27,589 nucleotides of DNA, taken from assembly GCA_003427395.1 (NCBI GenBank), contig BFEA01000162.1, forward strand, positions 2,129,251 to 2,156,839. The letters are read 5' to 3'. The stretch comes from Chara braunii (taxonomy: Eukaryota > Streptophyta > Charophyceae > Charales > Characeae). Within the stretch, counting starts at the first letter, position 1, and the number at the start of each line of letters is the position of its first letter. Shown here in pieces: positions 11,670-19,990 of the stretch. The position numbers and the translations under genes were made by a program. Below the pieces are notes generated by a model. The model made no database searches and was not told where the DNA came from. It saw nothing but the letters and a program-made list of their open reading frames with translations.

Positions 11670-11681
11670 ACTCTGATACCA
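11670..11681 (-). promoter_or_regulatory. Element C primer-binding site (initiator Met tRNA type)
   Basis: The - strand reads TGGTATCAGAGT three bases inside the right LTR. The plant initiator methionine tRNA site is TGGTATCAGAGC, so 11 of 12 bases match. It fixes the orientation of element C and its LTR border. Confidence 0.92.
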
Positions 11682-11684
11682 AAA

Positions 11685-12617
11685 TGCAAGGAAAATGAGC
11701 AATAGCGAAATTCAGAAACCAAGCCGCATCATACGCATGAAACCAGATAGTCTTGACCTCGAGCCAAAAGTAGAATTGCAACTTGACTTACACCAAATAA
11801 GAGTCCAGCAAAGCTCACAAATGACAATGTTGGAATGGTCTCGTCATCATCATCAATGAACCAATGTCGATACCCTATCTGGCGCTCTGCGCCCAGACTA
11901 CAAATGGCAGATCCTATCTAGCCTATCTACAATGTCGCTGGTGACGTCAACAGCTTCCCGAAAAACGAGCAGATCTCGTCCAATGCCATTCGCATCAAGC
12001 ACTAGGTATGTCCCTCGCTTCACTCACAACCTTGATCCTCCACACAGATGCCACATGCACCCGAAACCCCCATGCGCCCCATCCAGCAACGCGCAGGCCA
12101 GCTCGGCTATGGCTGCCTGCTTCTTCCCTGCTCGCCCGTGAGCGTGTAGGCACTCGCTTCAGCAGCTGGCGCAGCAACGCCTGCACATAAGCAGTGAGTG
12201 CCTGAATGTCTGGCCAGCAGCCAGGCCCTTTCCTTTATGGAAATTGGCTGCCAGTCGTGGGCTGCCTGGCTCGCTTGGGCCTCCCCACAGAAGCTTTCGG
12301 TAAGCCCCAATTGATGAGCCCCTGTCCCAGGGAATCTTCCATAGGGCCTGGGGTGGTTACTTGTGTCCAACTGTCAACGGCCTGTGTTCAGTTAATGCCC
12401 CATGTCTAGCCCAGGGCCTGCCTCAGATACATGTGGAAAAAGGCAGGCAGGGCCTGGGCTCACTCAACGAACTGACGCTGCGCAACTGCCTTAATTTCCC
12501 CCGCTGCATCGAAACACAAATAGGCCTCTCGTCACTTGTCAGGCCCGCCTTCACTTAGGGCGGTCGTTCTTGCTGAAACAGGGCCCAGTAGGGCTTACCG
12601 AGGCCTTTAGCCTCGCA
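11685..12617 (-). repeat. Element C 5' LTR
   Basis: 933 bp, starting TGCGAGG at 12617 and ending TTGCA at 11685 on the - strand. It pairs with 3910-4827. It should carry the promoter of element C, but I could not assign a TATA box with confidence. The differences from the other LTR are mostly single-base changes spread along its length, as expected for an old insertion. Confidence 0.93.
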
Positions 12618-12621
12618 CTCG
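12618..12621. repeat. Right target-site duplication of element C (CTCG)
   Basis: The second copy of the CTCG found at 3906-3909. The A integrase frame resumes at 12622, so the codon split by the insertion is an Arg codon of the motif that follows the second catalytic Asp. Confidence 0.85.
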
Positions 12622-13567
12622 GTTCATTCCCGATTTTTGGTTGGCGCTCATCAATCGATGGGGCTCATCTCTCAAGGCGAGTTCGGTTCGCCACCCCCAA
12701 ACCGATGGCCAAACGGAGAGGGTTCTTCAAACTGCACAGGTTCTCCTTCGCACTCTCATCAGTCCCGACCAAAAGGATTGGGTTGAGGGGCTGACGGATG
12801 TTGAGTTGGCATAAGACTCGTCCATTCATCCGGAACTTGGGATGTCGCCCTTTGAGTTCGAGCATGGCTCGCCAGTCACTTCTCCCCTGGACACAATTAT
12901 CCCACGGGCAGCCAAGAGCGACGACCATCTTCTCTTCTTTCGTCGGATGCAAGAGCTACTTGTCAAGCCATGTGACCAGATGTCAAAGACGCAGCAATGC
13001 ATGAGCCAACAGGCCAACTGTCATCGTCTTCCTTGTCCATTCCGCGCCGGCGACCTCGTATGGGTCTTCGCCACGGAGTTCAGCCTCGAACAAAATCTCT
13101 CTCACAAGCTCCTCCCGAAATGGACGGGGCCCTGGTCGATCGTGGCACCCACTGGGGATGCACCCGATGGACCTTCATTTGTCATCCAGGTGCCCGCCCA
13201 CTTGCCCGTCCACCCGATTTTTCATTGCTCCAAGTTAGCTCTGTTCACTTCAGTGGAACACGACGACTTTTCCGGGCGACGATCGCAAGACCCACCCTCT
13301 ATGAACTGTTTTCAAGGGGTCGACATCATCTCCCAGCGACGCTACGGCAACAGGCCGACAAAGTACTTAATACACTTTTCCTACTGCAGCCATAAAGCTG
13401 ACCGCTGGTTGACCCGTGTGCAACTTCAGGCAACAACGGCCGACGTTCTCACATGCTACGAAAGCAAGTTGCAAGGCAAGCCGGTACCTTCGGCTCCATG
13501 TTGTACTCGCGTCCAGGTTCCACCGTCAAATCGTCAGCTTCATCCTCGACCCAGCTTGACTTCATAA
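12622..13567 (+). pseudogene. Element A integrase, 3' part, with chromodomain-like tail
   Basis: This continues the integrase cut at 3909, in the same frame. HPQTDGQTERV carries the catalytic Glu at 12716-12718. A TAA at 12812 interrupts the frame. From 12842 it runs open for 241 codons: MSPFEFEHGSPV, then the integrase C-terminal domain (PFRAGDLVWV, LLPKWTGPWSIV, DAPDGPSFVIQVP, HPIFHCSKLA), and a chromodomain-like block (QGVDIISQRRYG...TKYLIHFSYCSHKADRWLTRVQL) to the stop at 13565. The same block order ends element C, so both belong to the chromodomain branch. The tail would tether the integration complex to chromatin. Only one stop mars this half. Confidence 0.93.
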
Positions 13568-13578
13568 GGAGGGGGGGG
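13566..13578 (+). promoter_or_regulatory. Element A polypurine tract
   Basis: AAGGAGGGGGGGG lies directly before TGTTACATGC, the start of the 3' LTR. It overlaps the end of the integrase stop codon. Confidence 0.85.
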
Positions 13579-14763
13579 TGTTACATGCTCCGCCTGCACA
13601 CGGGCCCCATTTCAGGGCCCCGACGGTTGCTGAGGGGCCCATCAGACACGCCCTAGAGGCCCACGGCGGCCCTTAGGCTGCAGGTACTAGTTTGTAACAA
13701 ATATTTATTTATTTACTTATTTATTGCTGCCCTATTTTTGTCTGTTCTGACATCGCTTCGGACTCGAAGTCCCCAATGTGATGCCTTGGGCTGGGTACAC
13801 CGGGAGGCAGGGCCGATACAGGCCAGGTGCGTTTTGGCACCCTGTTGCATCAACAACACGGTCTGGACGCCTGGTAGGGGCCCCGACCGTGCGGGCCGTT
13901 TTCAGGCCAACGCAGAGGCACACCCAACAAGCCCAGGGCTACATAAAGTTGGGCCTCAACTGAGTAGACACACAGTTTGAGTAGCTCACTTCTTGGGCGA
14001 CACACTGCTGGACCAGCACTGCACACTACGGCACTGTGATAGGAGGTGAAAGTATAGGCGTAGGTAGGCAGAGGGGCGGAAGCCATACTTGCAGCGGCGG
14101 ACTTACCTCACGCCATAGCTGGGCTCCGCGCACCGACCTGCACATGACGACGACGACAACAATCAGTCACGGCGGCGACTACCTGCAGGTGAGACAACAA
14201 GGAGGACACCATCTTCTTCTTCTTCTTTGTCTCGCCCTCCATCTCATCTCCCCCCTTCCTCCTCCTCCTTTTTCTTGTTCTTCTTCTTCTTCAGAGAGAG
14301 AGAAAGAGATTACAGGCTGAGGTTACATCGGGCATATAGCCCAAGATCTGATCTAACATTTTTGTGGCAGACATTGATTGGACATTCGACAAGGGACTAT
14401 TTTTAGACTTCGCTATCGCAATCTTGGTCTTCTCCATCACCTCCAACTTTGTCTCGCCTCTCCCCCCATCTCTCATCCGTGTTATCTCCCCCATGTGCGT
14501 GTACAAGGAGGGACCTTTCTTTTGTGTATGCGGTCCCTCCTCCCTCTCTCACATGTGTGGTATATGCTGGAATGTCGCGTCAGTCTCAGACAGGTCAGGT
14601 CATATCTTTGAGTCTTCCACTGCGCTACATTGTGCTAGTTTGTATGTATCGGAATGTACATTGCTCAGTGATGCTTTGCTGACATTGCATTGTCCATTCC
14701 AGTGCTTTTCATCACTTTGCGGATCCTAGGCTCCCCATACATTGCTCGACTAAGCATGTATTA
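13579..14763 (+). repeat. LTR shared by element A (3') and element B (5')
   Basis: It starts TGTTACATGC after the purine tract and ends GCATGTATTA before a primer site; the ends form a short inverted repeat with two mismatches. Length is 1,185 bp. The part from 14079 matches 1-648. An AT-rich patch lies at 13690-13730, and CTACATAAAG at about 13939 could serve as a TATA element (weak). Because gag-pol of A ends to its left and a primer site plus gag of the same family follow on its right, one LTR appears to serve both. Confidence 0.82.
14191..14370 (+). other. Candidate intron within LTR (copy 2)
   Basis: Donor CTGCAG|GTGAGA at 14191, a CTT/CTCC-rich body, a branch-point-like TCTAACA at about 14352, and acceptor TTTTGTGGCAG|ACATTG ending at 14370; 180 bp. 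The same architecture lies at 61-208 in the other LTR copy. Splicing is inferred from signals only. Confidence 0.45.
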
Positions 14764-14765
14764 GT

Positions 14766-14777
14766 TGGTACCGGAGC
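14766..14777 (+). promoter_or_regulatory. Element B primer-binding site
   Basis: TGGTACCGGAGC lies two bases after the LTR end and matches the initiator Met tRNA site TGGTATCAGAGC at 10 of 12 positions. Confidence 0.75.
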
Positions 14778-14825
14778 AGAATGCAGTGAATTAGGACATC
14801 AACCTGACCATGCGAAATAAGGGAC

Positions 14826-14826
<1 letters not shown>

Positions 14827-14881
<55 letters not shown>

Positions 14882-14901
14882 GGATAGATTGATTGATCAA
14901 C

Positions 14902-14957
<56 letters not shown>

Positions 14958-15032
14958 CGCTCGATTGCTTGATTGCTTGATTGCTTGCTTGCTTGCTTGC
15001 TTGCTTGATTGATTGATTGATCGATCATGATC

Positions 15033-15097
<65 letters not shown>

Positions 15098-15121
15098 GTT
15101 GATTGATTGATTGATTGATTG
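14827..15121 (+). repeat. GATT microsatellite array with TTGC variant block
   Basis: About 295 bp are almost entirely GATT repeats. A block of TTGC repeats lies at 14990-15006, and a palindromic interruption GATCGATCATGATCGAT lies at about 15019-15035. It is in the leader of element B, 50 bp after the primer site. Confidence 0.97.
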
Positions 15122-16209
15122 ACTAGGTTACCCTAATCAGTTCCCATTCGCGATTTTCAACCCAACTCGCAATTCCAAAAAAAAAAATCCTTTTCAGAAT
15201 TGTCTTTGGCGCCAATTCGATTTACAAACCGAACTGCGCAGTAGTTAAAATTTTCTATGTTTTTCTGGAATTCGAAAATTCGATGCTTGACAAATCCGAA
15301 AATTTTCTTTCATAATATTTTTTCTGTGCAAGATTTGTTTTCTGTAAAATACGAAATCACGCATTCCGAACTTTTTATTTCTTTCGGAATTCGTCCCTTT
15401 TTCGCAAACTTATTTTTTGGGCAATTTCGTTTTTCGGAAATTCCGAATTGTGCAGTAATTAGTAGCTGAAAATTTTGGTTTTCTTTAATTTTCTTGAATA
15501 CAATTTTTTCTATTGCTATACTATTTCACTTTATTTTATTTTTCCTCGGAAAATCTCTCCTTGCAGTTGAGTTTCGGGATTATTCCCAAAGTCGAACTTT
15601 GCTGCACATACTCTTATCTGAAATATTTCTGGATTATTATTTCTTAATTCGGAAATTATGCAATAACCGTCTCCTATATGCCTATTTCGTCGGCCAAGGG
15701 GAGCACCCGCAGGCCGCAAATCGGCCCTAAGGCCTTGCGTCCGACCATGGGGTACAAAACCCCTGAAATGTGGCTTCAGAGGCCCTGCGCCCGATAGTTG
15801 ACCGAAATCAATTGCTTGTCGGAATATTGAGGCTCACGAGTCAAAGTCTTCACGGACCCAGTCCAGGCCACCTATCAAACACACGGACTTGATTATCCAG
15901 ACAACATTCGGTCCACGTGGAAGTCTACAACTGTACGAGATCCAGGTCGTCGGTTGTGAGTCAATCCAAGCCTCCGTGGATGAGAGACCAGAGGCTGGTC
16001 AACGTCGTCAACACTATTTATTGACCCAGCCCCTAGGAGTCGACATTCAATCTTGCCTCGCTGACTTGACGTTGGCACGACGCTGGATTGACGCTGGCTG
16101 GATGCTGACAAGACGCTGGCTCTACGCTGGCATTGTGCGACGACGATGCGAAACTGCTGCTTCGCATGCTGACGCCTCTCTGCTTCTGGCGCCAGCTGTC
16201 TTCTTGGAT
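15122..16209. other. Element B leader: AT-rich segment, then mixed sequence, no gene seen
   Basis: 15125-15690 is AT-rich with many TTCGGAATTC-like and TTTCG runs. 15690-16209 is GC-richer and holds repeated GACGCTGG/TACGCTGG motifs at 16070-16130. Open frames on both strands are short and show no recognisable protein. The AT-rich block may itself be an insertion into the leader. Confidence 0.5.
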
Positions 16210-16277
16210 GCAGACGTGGCACTTGCCACACTGTCTTGGCATTGCTGACGTGGCGCATGCCACACTGTCTTCGACAC
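16210..16277 (+). repeat. 34-bp tandem repeat (two units)
   Basis: Units at 16210-16243 and 16244-16277 share the frame GACGTGGC..TGCCACACTGTCTT and differ at a few bases. Each unit carries GACGTGGC and an inverted TGCCAC, so each can form a small hairpin. Confidence 0.85.
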
Positions 16278-16525
16278 TGATTGGAATGCGACAAAGAGGG
16301 AGATCGGGATCTGTGGGTTTGATTGAGTAAGAGAGAGACGACTTACTTGTTGATGTTGTCGACATTGCGTGCTGCTGAAACGTCTTCATGGGAGAATTGT
16401 GCCTCAGTGGCACTATGTCGTGATCAGATCCCGTTAGGCTCGTTTCTGGGACACTGTTTGCTGACGTGGACATGGGGGTGACACCCAAAGGAGGCGTGGG
16501 AATGAGGGTGTTCTGTTGACGTGGA
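16246..16525 (+). promoter_or_regulatory. Cluster of TGACGTGG(A/C) motifs
   Basis: TGACGTGG occurs at 16246, 16462 and 16517, with a GACGTGGC at 16213. The reverse complement, CCACGTCA, clusters downstream at 17164-17214. This is the ACGT-core sequence bound by plant bZIP factors and matches the TGACGTGG/A unfolded-protein-response element. Regulatory use here is inferred. Confidence 0.35.
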
Positions 16526-16559
16526 CATTGATGGATACTTTCTCTTCCACCCTCTAAGT

Positions 16560-16975
16560 CTAATCTCCCCCCTACCTCCTTCGTCCTATGGTTACGAGAC
16601 ATTGTATTACAGATTACATTTCACGATTATTGGGGACATTTATCAGCGCTGAGTCATCTTATATTTCGACACTTGACGAGTTTCCTCCAGACTGGGTTCA
16701 TTACAATTATCTGAACCCGTAATTTTTTTTTTACAGTTCAATGATTCTTTTTATTCGTTTCTCTGATTATCTGCAGTCTGAAATTGGATTTTTTTTTTTT
16801 CCTTTTCTTTTCGATTTCGGGATTTGGGGATTGGGAGATGTACTGAACTTGCGATTTCAAATTTTAAAAATTTACTTTTCTCTTCGAAATTATTATTCTT
16901 TATGCAAAGTTCGAACCTTTCATTTTTTATTAGTGGCTCTTTATCTGGGTGATCAGTGTGACCCCATGGGGGTAG
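16560..16975. other. AT-rich segment in element B leader
   Basis: Long T runs at 16721-16735 and 16788-16804 lie in AT-rich DNA resembling 15130-15690 in style (TTTCGGGATT occurs in both). No gene recognised. Confidence 0.45.
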
Positions 16976-17143
16976 GGAAGTGCTAGTGCATTGCATTCCC
17001 CTCTCCCACCCACCCCTTCTACGCTGCTGTGTTCTCTCACCCCCCCACCCCCCCCAACCCAGCTTCTTCTTCCCCGATGACATTGGTACGTTGCCACGGC
17101 AGCAGGACATCAGCAGGCCACATCAGCAGCGACACATCAGCAA

Positions 17144-17214
17144 CACGTCAACCGACAGCTGTGCCACGTCAGCAGCCGATCAGTGCCACGTCAGCAGCAG
17201 CTGGTGCCACGTCA
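17144..17214 (-). promoter_or_regulatory. Cluster of CCACGTCA motifs just upstream of element B gag
   Basis: GCCACGTCA occurs at 17163, 17185 and 17206, about 21 bp apart, with a weaker CACGTCA at 17144. They are set in a CAGCAG/CATCAGCAG-rich repeat and end 27 bp before the gag start. They are the inverse of the motif cluster at 16213-16525. Confidence 0.35.
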
Positions 17215-17240
17215 ACCCCAGCCATGCGTTTCTGGGGCGT

Positions 17241-18985
17241 ATGCCACCAGTCACCCGCTCACAGACGGTCGACATGGAGCAGAAGCAAGGGGAAACTGAT
17301 AAGGCCTATGAGGCCTGTGTATTGGACCAACTAGCTGAATGGAAGAAGCAGGCAGACACGGCCACAGCTGCACGCCTCGCTGAACAACAGCGATTGGAGG
17401 ACGCAGATGCAGCAAAGAAGGCTGCAGACCAACAACATTGAGTACGCTGAGACACACTCTTCGAAAATGAGGGGGAGCTCGAGGTACTAGCCGGCGAATG
17501 GGCGGTAGCTGCCAGAGAGGATAATGCATCCAACACTGCGCGCAGCATCGCAACCGCATTCGAACATGTGACCGATTTGGTCGCCACATGCACAGCTCAG
17601 CAAGAGGACATCCTCTGCATCGACACGCTGGTCAAACAGCAGGCTCAGCTCATCGCCGACCTGCCTGACCGCGTGCGCAGGCTGGAACAGCAGACAGCAG
17701 CAGCCACACCCGCCAGATCCTCCAACTTCGGCGATTGCATCAACGCTCTTGAACATGAGGTAGGCACCTTAATGGACAGCGTTCAGCAACAACAAGCAAC
17801 AAATCAGCAGTTTGCACAACAGATTTGTGCAGCAACCGCTGGTACTACAGTGTCACCTCGTGAGAGCATCCCGAAGTTCAATGCCACGAGGACCGAGCCT
17901 GTTCCTTGGTTTCACCAGTTTGAACTTAAACTGGAAATCCATCAGACCCGCAACGCCAGCCGACACGTGTATTTATACTCCCGATCGGGGGGCCCGTGCC
18001 AAGCCTAGCTGGACAACATGTTGTCCACGCACAAGGCCGCCGTCTCCGAGCTGCACACGAAGATCAGCTGGGCTGATCTCAAGGCAGCATGGCACAAGCG
18101 GTTCCAAGTGGAGCCGCCCGAGCTTCGGGCAATGGAGAAATTCTGAAAGTTCCATCAGAACACTTTGCCAAGCGCAGACTGGATTACCGAGTACCAACGC
18201 TTGGCGTCCACGCCCGACTTGCCACTCCCGGTTTTGGGCATCAAGCACCTCTTCATCACGAGGTCATGCCCGGCGTTGCAAAACACATCGATGCAAGTTG
18301 TGGAGACGCTCACCACAAGTGAGCTATTATTCGATAAGGCCTCGCAGATTATTCTGACGATTACGGACGCCAAGAATTATCGGTCGTTCGTCTTCTACAG
18401 GTCAGGGCAGAGATCAGCATCGGCCAAAAGTGGTCGTGGTCGCGGCAACAACGCCAACCGACCCTTCTAACATGGCTGTTTCTTCTGACGATAGAGACAA
18501 ATTAGCAGCCGCCCGGGGTGGTGGTCGCCCCGCCATCGGGCGAGGACGCGACAAATCGAAGACTAACACCTCTCCAAACCCCGGGCCCAGCATAGCAGCT
18601 CGAGAACCTTGAACAAACTACGGTCTCTCGGAAGGAGTGTACAAGATACGCACGAGATACCGATATTGCTTGTGGTTGAACAACGAACTCCACAAGACAG
18701 TCGGTTGTCCCACAAGAGCCAAGGGGGAAGTCCCAGTCGGGAAAGTGAGCACCACCTGGAGTGATGTGACGGCACTCTCGAAGCCTTCGGAACTGGTTGC
18801 TGCGCGAGCGACCTCCCTTAGTTCCGAGGCACATGCTGAAGTCGTAAATCCTCCCATTCTTTATTCTTACGAGGACTATGTTGCCCGGCTCGTTCCTTTG
18901 CTAGGTTCTCATGCTCAAGGACAATATGTGTGTGTGGTTTCTTCTCCGCCCGGAAGCGGTGACAATTCATCGTCATTCTTTAAGA
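17241..18985 (+). pseudogene. Element B gag (capsid and damaged zinc knuckle)
   Basis: The start at 17241 (MPPVTRSQTVDMEQ) is the first Met leading into an Ala/Gln-rich coiled-coil-prone region (WKKQADTATAARLAEQQRLEDADAAKKAA). The capsid-like core begins PVPWFHQFELKLE (about 17900) and continues through SWADLKAAWHKRF (18080), WITEYQRLAS and TDAKNYRSF to an Arg/Gly-rich part (GRGRGNNANRP, GRPAIGRGRDK). The knuckle at about 18660-18710 reads CLWL....H....C: the second Cys is Leu by one base change. Stops: TGA 17439, TGA 17448, TAG 18006, TGA 18144, TAA 18468 and TGA 18610, with one frame shift near 18455. From about 18975 it departs from element A, so it is truncated. Gag would assemble virus-like particles. 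Confidence 0.87.
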
Positions 18986-19133
18986 GATGGTTAATGGAAG
19001 ACCCAAAATTCGGGGTTTTTCGCCGCATCAGTACAAGCAATGTTGTCGAAAATTTTGCGAACAAACTATGCAAGCTTATAATACAAACACCAGAAAAACA
19101 AACAGGCAAAAAAAAACGAAAAATAAAATAAAA

Positions 19134-19250
19134 TCAAAAGCACTATAAAACCATATTCGGAGTAGCTTTCGGAGTTCGCCAAAACCGAAAAAAAACCCTC
19201 AAAAGCACTATAAAACCCTATTTGGAGTAGCTTTCGGAGTTCGCAAAAAC
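19134..19250 (+). repeat. 65-bp tandem duplication with TATAAAA in each unit
   Basis: Units start at 19134 and 19199. Both read TCAAAAGCACTATAAAACC, then GGAGTAGCTTTCGGAGTTCGC. The second half diverges. It lies just right of the point where element B homology ends. Confidence 0.88.
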
Positions 19251-19990
19251 TTTTCCCGAATTTGGTATTTTTGCCAACTTTTTTGTTACTGGTCCAAATA
19301 TATTGAAACTTAGGAGCTGACCGGAGGAGAGGTTGATGGAGGGGGGAGGGGGGGAAGTCTCTTAGGAGCGCGGTGGTGTGTTAGCCGGGGAGATAGATGA
19401 GGGGAAAAAGTTGGGTGGCGCGAGGTCGGAATTGGAATGTTGGACTGGCGGGGAGAGAGGGAGAGTAGAACAACAGGGGGAGTGGAAAGGTTGGGGGTGA
19501 CCAAGAAAAGGCTGCATTAGGGGGGGAGAGAGGAAACAGCGTGAGAGAAAATAGATAGTGGGAGTGAGGGGTGGGGAATAGGGATGGAAAAGGCTGGGTG
19601 AGAGTCGAGGAGAGACCGGGAGAGCCGAGGTCGGGATTGGCGTGTAGACTGGAACGGCGTAATGGCGGGGAGTGTAGGAGAGTGGAGAAGGTAAGGGGGG
19701 GCAATGCGGGGATAAGCGGGAATAAGCTGCAATAAGGTGGAGGGGTGGCACTGGCGTTAGTGGACGTCAGCTGAGCGGATACTGGGGGTGGGAGTGAGAG
19801 AGGGAGAGAGTAGGCTTGATGGACCGGCTGGGCGATGGGTCGTTGGGATGAGACTATTTCGTTACAGGTTTAAAGTGTGAGCTAAAGTTGGGAGGGAGTG
19901 GTAGGGTGGGTATGCCGGGCGGGAAGTGAGAAGATCAAAAAAGAAAAGGAGGGAGTCAGGCCCTGGTGGTTTTGAGAAAGGGGTGGCGAG
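19251..19990. other. Purine-rich tract, no gene seen
   Basis: From about 19320 to 19960 the + strand is strongly G/A-rich (runs such as GGAGGGGGGAGGGGGGGAAG). The open frames on the - strand are Pro/Ser-rich products of this bias, not recognisable proteins. Such tracts can form triplex or G-quadruplex DNA. Confidence 0.7.

Larger units (their letters stand above)
3910..12617 (-). mobile_element. Ty3/gypsy chromovirus-type LTR retrotransposon, element C (full length, nested, decayed)
   Basis: The two LTRs (3910-4827 and 11685-12617) are in direct orientation, start TG and end CA on the - strand, and align end to end. The right LTR is followed inward by an initiator-Met-type PBS, and the left LTR is preceded by a purine tract. 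The - strand reads gag, protease, RT, RNase H, integrase and a chromodomain-like tail. Length is 8,708 bp. By eye roughly one base in ten differs between the LTRs, with a 17-base deletion in the left one, so the insertion is not recent. All ORFs carry stops or frameshifts. It interrupts the integrase of element A. Confidence 0.95.
1..14763 (+). mobile_element. Ty3/gypsy chromovirus-type LTR retrotransposon, element A (decayed, interrupted by element C)
   Basis: Seen: gag zinc knuckle, aspartic protease, reverse transcriptase, RNase H and integrase occur in that order on the + strand, followed by a chromodomain-like tail, a polypurine tract and an LTR starting TGTTACATGC. This order, with integrase after RNase H, is the Ty3/gypsy arrangement. 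The element is split at 3909/12622 by a nested element on the other strand. The left LTR runs off the window, and the primer site and N-terminal gag are missing. At least four frameshifts and about eight in-frame stops show that it cannot make a working polyprotein. Without the insertion and target duplication the visible part is about 6 kb. Confidence in the family is high; the exact lineage is inferred. Confidence 0.92.
13579..18980 (+). mobile_element. Element B: LTR, primer site, leader and gag of the element A family; pol absent
   Basis: It begins with the LTR at 13579-14763, then the PBS at 14766, a long leader full of simple sequence, and gag at 17241-18985. Homology to element A runs from 18500 to about 18975 and then stops abruptly; protease, RT and integrase are not found to the right. 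B supplies the gag N-terminus that A lacks, and A supplies the pol that B lacks. This could be a tandem element pair after deletions, or two separate insertions. Confidence 0.7.

Noticed and set aside
16033-16602. 189-codon - strand frame
   Set aside because: Low-complexity Ser/Gln/Arg composition over a region of short repeats, with no domain; probably chance.
18985-19131. Continuation of element B pol after 18985
   Set aside because: The frame stays open but no longer matches element A or any pol motif and becomes Lys-rich from an A-run; treated as sequence beyond a breakpoint.
19310-19751. Pro/Ser-rich frames on the - strand
   Set aside because: They follow from the purine-rich bias of the + strand; all three frames give similar low-complexity products.
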